From Myxocyprinus asiaticus (taxonomy: Eukaryota > Chordata > Actinopteri > Cypriniformes > Catostomidae): a DNA stretch of 64,000 nucleotides. This document shows positions 59,272-64,000 of the stretch, piece by piece (the first letter of the stretch is position 1; every line of letters starts with the position of its first letter). The notes beneath the pieces are model-generated. The model ran no database searches and was not told the DNA's origin. It saw nothing but the letters and a program-made list of their open reading frames with translations. The translations under genes and the position numbers were made by a program. Location of the stretch: the NCBI RefSeq assembly GCF_019703515.2, contig NC_059362.1:29986326-30050325 (forward strand), written 5' to 3'.

Positions 59272-59508
59272 TGCTAAAAGATGACATGGTGATCAGATAA
59301 TTATCATGACTGTTCACTACTTCAAACTTCAATATGGACTGGGTAGCACTCCTGAGTTACCTGTATGCAGAAAGGAATACAGAGCATTCCTGCAGTCAAT
59401 TAGTAGATTCTATGCCACTCACATGAATATAAGCAGAGTTAAGATTGCATCATGTAAAGCCAGCTTGCAATTCCAGTCAATAATAGCAAGTCCTTATCAT
59501 GCACTCCC
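55422..59508. other. Gene-poor intergenic DNA with one small MITE
   Basis: About 4 kb without a recognised gene. A 168-base MITE of the TTAAAGGGATAGTT family spans 57,133-57,300, with TTAA at both ends and a CTAACCCTAACCCC stretch. A 27-base T-run lies at about 59,243-59,269. A 125-residue open frame on the minus strand (58,575-58,952) has no domain I recognise. Confidence 0.45.
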
Positions 59509-59511
59509 TAA

Positions 59512-60515
59512 TGGGGCTTTTCCACTGCACGGTACAGCTCAACTCGACTCTGCTCGCTTTTTGGGGGGTTTTCCACTGTGGATAGTACCTGGCACCTGAT
59601 ACTTTTTTTAATACCACCTCGGTCGAGGTTCCAAGCGAGCTGAGCTGATACTAAATGTGATGTCAAAACCCTGCAGATCACTGATTGGTCAGACAGAATT
59701 GTCACTACCAGCGTCACTGGATTTGCGACACGGGACATCAACACGCTAGTTTTAAAGTTAGCAACAGCAACAGAAATATCATTTATTCACGTGACTTTCG
59801 AATTGTAAAAAGAAATGGCTGTGCGCAAAACCACGCCGTGGTCAATAAACGAGGTGCAGACGTTCCTCTTGTTAGCGACGAACGAAACGATGCAAAACAA
59901 AAAAGTCTTTCAGGAAGTGTCTCAGCTGTTGGCCGCACACAGCTACCACCGGACCTACCAACATTGTAGGGAAAAGTTAAAAAAAACTTAAGTAACTACA
60001 GAACCATCAAGGACCACAACAGCCGGAGTGGTTCAAAAAGAAGAAAGTGGAAGTGATTCGACAAAATGGACGCTATCTATGGCAATAGGAGGGAGAGTGC
60101 CCTGGACTTGGTGTTGTTGGAGTCCACGATGGAGGATGGTACGTTTTGTTACGTTAACTCTATATTCTGCTTGAAAGCTTCACTTTATTTAGTTGACCAG
60201 CTACTGGAAAGCTTGCTTCTAAAACAACCAGGCCAATTTAACTGTTACACTTGTGTAAAATCACCATGCAACAACTGCTTTATGCAGCACAATGAGCTAG
60301 TAGCTAACAACTAGCGGTCGTGTTATTGTTTATGGTTAGTAATGTTTGTGTCACATTAAAGATGATGTCACGGCAGTAGAGGCGGCGCAACTATGACGAT
60401 CAGCCTATAATCCCACCCACATTGAGGCGGCACTAAACTGCAGTGGAAAAGCAAGCTCAGAAAAGTAAAGTGAGCAGAGTCGAGTCGAACCGTAACGTGC
60501 AGTGGAAAAGTGCCA
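59512..60515 (+). mobile_element. PIF/Harbinger element, non-autonomous, near sox11
   Basis: The termini are TGGGGCTTTTCCACTGCACG at 59,512 and, reversed, TGGCACTTTTCCACTGCACG at 60,515, with GAGTCGAGT-type similarity further in. TAA flanks both ends exactly (59,509-59,511 and 60,516-60,518), the classical PIF/Harbinger target duplication. It carries a Myb-like gene remnant but no transposase. It ends about 550 bases beyond the probable end of the sox11 transcript. Confidence 0.8.
59814..60140 (+). pseudogene. Harbinger Myb/SANT-like accessory gene remnant
   Basis: An ATG at about 59,814 gives MAVRKTTPWSINEVQTFLLL, followed by VFQEVSQLLAAHSYHRTYQH and CREKLKK. This is the trihelix/Myb-SANT pattern (W...EV..FL...RT..Q-C--K-K) of the DNA-binding protein that helps Harbinger transposases reach the nucleus and the TIRs. 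After an indel near 59,980 the homologous linker continues in another frame as YRTIKDHNSRSGSKRRK and MDAIYGNRRESAL, to about 60,140. The frameshift and lack of a transposase make it non-functional. Confidence 0.7.
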
Positions 60516-60518
60516 TAA

Positions 60519-61069
60519 GTGGCATCTCATCTCCATATGAATAACCTTAAGAGGACTGATCTGAAAAACTTGTGGTGCTGTACCAATACATGATTTATAA
60601 AAAATAAAAACTTGCACAAAAATGCATTTGTTATAAACTTGGTTTGCAAAAGATTGCAATGTTTAAACATGGTATTTGTTTTGTGTATGCTCTTAAAGTG
60701 CAGAACTCATCTTGCCAGGCTGGGCAGTATAGGGCCAGAGGCCTGCTGAATGGATGCACAGAAAGAAAAAAAGGGGTTGAACTCCTTTGGAAAAAGTGGG
60801 AGGTGGGGTCATCGTTACACCAATCAAAGTGGGTTTCATCGGGCAGCGCGGTATTTGATTTCTCAAAGGAGCAGATTTTTTGTCAGTTAAACCGGAAGAC
60901 AAGAAAAATATACATTTCTCAATACATAGAATGGATGGGAAAACGTTTGCACACATCTGGTAACATAAACCCATCTGAATCGGACCAATGGCAAGATCAC
61001 ACAATCTTCCTTGCTCACTTTCAGACACACACAATATAAACCAGACATTTTCTCATCAGTTCCAGCTGA
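60519..61069. other. Spacer between Harbinger element and sox11 3' end
   Basis: No gene or repeat recognised. If sox11 has longer 3'UTR isoforms they would extend into this segment. Confidence 0.5.
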
Positions 61070-61075
61070 TTTATT
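61070..61075 (-). terminator. Probable sox11 poly(A) signal
   Basis: TTTATT on the plus strand is AATAAA on the minus strand, about 1.0 kb downstream of the sox11 stop codon. Vertebrate sox11 transcripts have long 3'UTRs, so this is a plausible signal, though others further downstream may be used. Confidence 0.45.
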
Positions 61076-62079
61076 CATGTCAGATACAGACTTCAGCATG
61101 ACGACATGGAACTCATTTCCTTTGCTACAAAACGCAGATGGTCCATTTTGAGATTATATTGCACAAAAATAATAAAAAACAAATGTGCCATTAAGATAAT
61201 AATAAAAAAAATGCAAAACAAACTCCAGTTTTACACCTGCTATTTGGGACCCATTCACACAGATATACATAAACTCCTAGCTTTACTATATTACAGAACA
61301 TATACAATCTTCAATCTAGTACCAGAAATGAGGTCCATGTATGTGTTCCCCCAATTCCATTGTACATCTCCCTATAGAAACGATTCAGATCTACAGCTGT
61401 ACATTTGCCTTGAGTAAAATCATAACCAAGTTGACTAGTTGGTTTAAATCTTGCATGCTTTTACAAATGAAACCGGGTTGAAGTGCCTGAAGAAACCTCA
61501 CTTAAAGCACAGTCAGAACATTCCCTTTAACTGTACAAAAATATGCCAGAAAATATTTTACTTTTTTAAAAAGATGAGGTATGTTGTTGGTTATGTATCA
61601 AAATGCTTCCTGCCATACCTGTGTTCTAGAGCGGTTATCTGCTTAAATATTCCCATACTTGGGGGAGGAAACGGAACCGGTTAAAAAAAAAAAAAAAAAT
61701 CATTTGTGGCATACAGAAATTACAGAAGACCTCGGAAAAAAGTTGCATCCTGAACAGTGTTTCAGAACTGAAACTGTCTCCATTCGGTCCAGCAGCCGTT
61801 TTCCAGCTTCCTGTAGAGATATAGGAGTGGGATGGGAATGCATAGTTCAGATTTTACATTTTGCTCTCCATCTACATTTAAGCAGTTTCACTGCAACCAC
61901 CACATAATAACCACACACAACACTGTCAATGTTGACATGTCCGTTTTTTCCTCATAATAACGTAGGTTCCGCCGTCTTCACTCCCAACCAGGAAAAACCA
62001 CAGAGGCAGAGTCAAAAAATAAAATAACCTGAAGATACGCGATGTGTCCTTTTGCAGGAGAACACCGAACGTTTGTTTA
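61076..62079 (-). other. Probable sox11 3'UTR
   Basis: About 1 kb of AT-rich DNA after the stop, free of recognisable transposons, in contrast to most of the window. It contains an A-run at 61,682-61,699. The absence of insertions is consistent with transcribed, selected sequence, but this is inference. Confidence 0.5.
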
Positions 62080-63126
62080 TTAGTACGTGAAAACCAGATC
62101 TGAAAAGTTCGCCTCGAGCCAGTCTCCCGCGATCATCTCACTCAGCTCAGGAGTGCAATAGTCCGGGAACTCAAAGTGAGAACAGAGGCTGCCCTCGCTG
62201 AACGAGTCCAAATCTTTATCCACCAGAGACAGACAAAGGTTTCCTGAAGTGTTTCCCAGGTCCGCTGTGTGAGAGCCTGCCGCTAAGTTCAAACTGAAGT
62301 CCACCAGCAAGTCGTCGGAGTCCTCGCTGGAGCTGCTGGACGATGAGGAGACGGACCTGAAAGAGGATGCTGGTGAGACGGAGGCAGGGTAAACTGCGCT
62401 CTGTTTGGTAATGTTCTTGAAGTTGTAAAATAGTCTACTGCCGCTCGTGTGCGTGGACTCCTCGTACATACTCGCGCCTTCCGACTCGGAACTCATTGTG
62501 GGGCTCGCCGGGACGTTATGCAGTCTGATGTGATCCTCATCCTCGTAGTCATCATCCTCATCGTCCTCTTCATCATCTGTAAGTTCCCTTTTGATAGACT
62601 TGGCCACTTTTAAGTTTGTGAAAACATAGTTGAATCTGCAGTCTTGTGAAGAAGCTCTCGCGCTGATGTGTCCCGGTTTGCCCGGCTTGAGTTTTGTGCA
62701 CTTCTTCGCCGCGGCTTTGACACTTTTGCTGCCCTTCTCCGGCGACTGCACCGCTGGTTTCAAAGATCCGTCGAGCTTTGGCTTTTTCTTGGGTCTGTAT
62801 TTGTAGTCGGGGTAGTCAGCCATGTGTTGGAGCCGCAGCCGTTCGGCTTCCCGGATGAAGGGAATCTTTTCACTGTCCTTCAGCATTTTCCACCGCTTTC
62901 CCAGTCTTTTGGAAATCTCAGCATTGTGCATGTCCGGCGACTGCTCCATGATTTTTCTCCTCTCAATTTTGGACCACACCATAAAAGCATTCATGGGTCG
63001 TTTAATGTGGCCGGTGGCTGTCTTGCACCAGTCCGGTTTCGGTGGCACCGGGCTGCATGCCATCAGCTCGTTCTCCTCCGTATCCGTGGTCTCCCGCGAC
63101 ATGCTGCACTCCGTTTGCAGCACCAT
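62080..63126 (-). CDS. sox11: Transcription factor SOX11 (SoxC), single exon
   Basis: SOX11 is a nuclear SoxC transcription factor acting in neuronal and mesenchymal progenitors. The 348-residue protein starts MVLQTECSM at 63,126. Order: short acidic N-terminus ([12 protein letters not shown]), HMG box at about residues 40-111 ([39 protein letters not shown]), basic stretch, acidic run at about 183-199, serine run at about 258-267, and the C-terminal transactivation end [33 protein letters not shown] separates SOX11 from SOX4 and SOX12. The frame is open upstream to a TTG at 63,180, but the ATG at 63,126 has a good Kozak context (A at -3, G at +4) and matches the vertebrate start. At 348 residues it is shorter than mammalian SOX11 (about 440), as usual in fish. 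No introns or lesions. Paralogue a or b cannot be decided. Confidence 0.95.
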   Translation of the reverse strand: MVLQTECSMSRETTDTEENELMACSPVPPKPDWCKTATGHIKRPMNAFMVWSKIERRKIMEQSPDMHNAEISKRLGKRWKMLKDSEKIPFIREAERLRLQHMADYPDYKYRPKKKPKLDGSLKPAVQSPEKGSKSVKAAAKKCTKLKPGKPGHISARASSQDCRFNYVFTNLKVAKSIKRELTDDEEDDEDDDYEDEDHIRLHNVPASPTMSSESEGASMYEESTHTSGSRLFYNFKNITKQSAVYPASVSPASSFRSVSSSSSSSSEDSDDLLVDFSLNLAAGSHTADLGNTSGNLCLSLVDKDLDSFSEGSLCSHFEFPDYCTPELSEMIAGDWLEANFSDLVFTY

Positions 63127-63276
63127 GTTCCCTCTTGCGTTCACAGTTTCAGAAAGTTCAACGCTACTTTCCCCCCTCAATAGACTCGCAGCTGCCGTGC
63201 TCTGCTCTCTCTAGTCAAACCTCTTTTCAAACTTACCGTCTGCCTTCTTAACTAGTTCCTAGGTTTCTCATATCGA

Positions 63277-63300
63277 TTACGTCACGTATAATTATCCAAT
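63277..63300 (-). promoter_or_regulatory. Promoter-like block upstream of sox11
   Basis: Read in the direction of sox11: an inverted CCAAT box (ATTGG at 63,300-63,296), an AT-rich TATA-like stretch (ATAATTATA at 63,295-63,287) and a CRE-like CGTGACGTAA (63,286-63,277). They lie 150-175 bases upstream of the ATG. The arrangement fits a core promoter, but the start site is not known. Confidence 0.4.
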
Positions 63301-63319
63301 AGCGTGCCTCGACTCCTCC

Positions 63320-64000
63320 CACAAGCTCTGTCACTGTTAACCCTTTGCGTGCGCGCGCCTGTGGGTGGGATTTTATTTTTATTTTTTTCAATATGTCTGG
63401 ACTTTGGTGAGCAAGACGGGCATGTTGAATGAACATCAGGGCATAGATTAAGTGAAAGGGTAAACATTCAGTTTTATTTTGCTGTATTTGAAAAATTAGA
63501 GCATTAACTTTTCACCATATTTGAGTAAATGCAAAACTACATGTTGAAGAAACTGCGGGTGGCGCTTCAACACTAGGCTACTGTCTTCACTGATTCATGT
63601 CATGACTGTGAAACAGTGTTGGTGTTGATTATACCCCACTCAGGGGTTGTAGACCCCCCCCCCCCCCCCCCATAATCAAAACAAGCAAGTACAACCCCCC
63701 CCCAATATTTATACCATGATCAATGGAAACATGTAAATTCTTCATACTGTAACCCCCCCCCCCCCCCAAATCTACGCCCTTGACCCCACTTTCTCTATTA
63801 TGCAAGGAAAATGTATGTGGGTTATTGCTCTAAAGCATGAGCGCATGACAGAATAATGATTTTTAAATACATTCCACACGCCTTGACCTACATATTTACA
63901 TTGCATATTTGTCTTTATGGTAGTGTAATGATGTGTCCAGAGAGCAGACAGGAGAGCGAGTGCAAAGATTTGCTGTGTCAAGGAGGTAAGCAACTCTATC
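63320..64000. other. sox11 upstream flank with poly(C) tracts
   Basis: No gene seen. Three C-runs (about 63,653-63,671, 63,694-63,703 and 63,751-63,767) lie within 120 bases, 530-640 bases upstream of the sox11 ATG. On the transcribed-direction strand they are G-runs. Confidence 0.6.

Noticed and set aside
63127..63180. N-terminal extension of SOX11 to 63,180
   Set aside because: The extended frame begins with TTG, not ATG. The ATG at 63,126 has a better context and matches the known N-terminus of vertebrate SOX11.
62668..63214. Long open frames on the plus strand opposite sox11
   Set aside because: They are antisense shadows of a GC-rich, constrained coding region; no domain is recognised and the minus-strand SOX11 frame explains the sequence.
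63220..63240. Possible splice donor (GGTAAGT) upstream of sox11
   Set aside because: SoxC genes are single-exon and no matching acceptor before the ATG was seen; probably chance.

Overview
The window looks like a stretch of teleost genome, most likely an otophysan and probably a cypriniform fish. The reasons are one intact vertebrate developmental gene with a fish-type SOX11 protein, AT-rich intergenic DNA, many dinucleotide and tetranucleotide microsatellites, and a dense mix of fish-type transposons. These include Tx1-clade and L2/CR1-like LINEs, DIRS, Ty3/gypsy, Tc1/mariner, PIF/Harbinger, hAT-like and TTAA-target elements, and tRNA-derived SINEs. The species cannot be fixed from the sequence alone.

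Only one host protein-coding gene is supported: a single-exon sox11 on the minus strand near the right end (CDS 62,080-63,126). It has a promoter-like block upstream and about 1 kb of probable 3'UTR ending near a poly(A) signal at 61,070. The other roughly 61 kb is gene-poor DNA filled with transposons, as is common around developmental regulators.

Layout. 1-540: 3' end of a Ty3/gypsy element with its LTR. 0.68-2.4 kb: a non-autonomous element with inverted ends, DIRS-like. 2.5-2.9 kb: a small TIR element. 3-7.5 kb: mostly unique DNA with microsatellites and an L2 tail. 7.5-8.65 kb: a LINE 3' fragment and an inverted Tx1 LINE 3' fragment sharing one (GA)n tract. 10.3-13.0 kb: three DNA elements nested inside one another. 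13.1-24.6 kb: two nearly complete, dead Tx1-clade LINEs in tandem, each bordered by (TC)n. 24.6-27.6 kb: an inverted 3' fragment of the first LINE family and an L2/CR1-like LINE. 28.2-30.2 and 31.2-32.4 kb: two Tc1-like transposons. 32.5-44 kb: mostly unique DNA with scattered small elements. 44.2-46.95 kb: a 78-bp minisatellite inside a hAT-like frame. 48.1-54.3 kb: a DIRS retrotransposon, minus strand, broken by later insertions. 54.5-59.5 kb: unique DNA with small elements. 59.5-60.5 kb: a PIF/Harbinger element. 61-63.3 kb: sox11.

The most interesting structure is the use of (TC)n/(GA)n microsatellites as landing sites. Two Tx1-clade LINEs sit with their 3' ends against (TC)n, while a different LINE family sits with its 3' end against the complementary (GA)n. 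Twice in the window the two families meet tail to tail across one tract. Every transposon gene seen carries at least one disabling lesion, so the window is a fossil record of insertions rather than a set of active elements.
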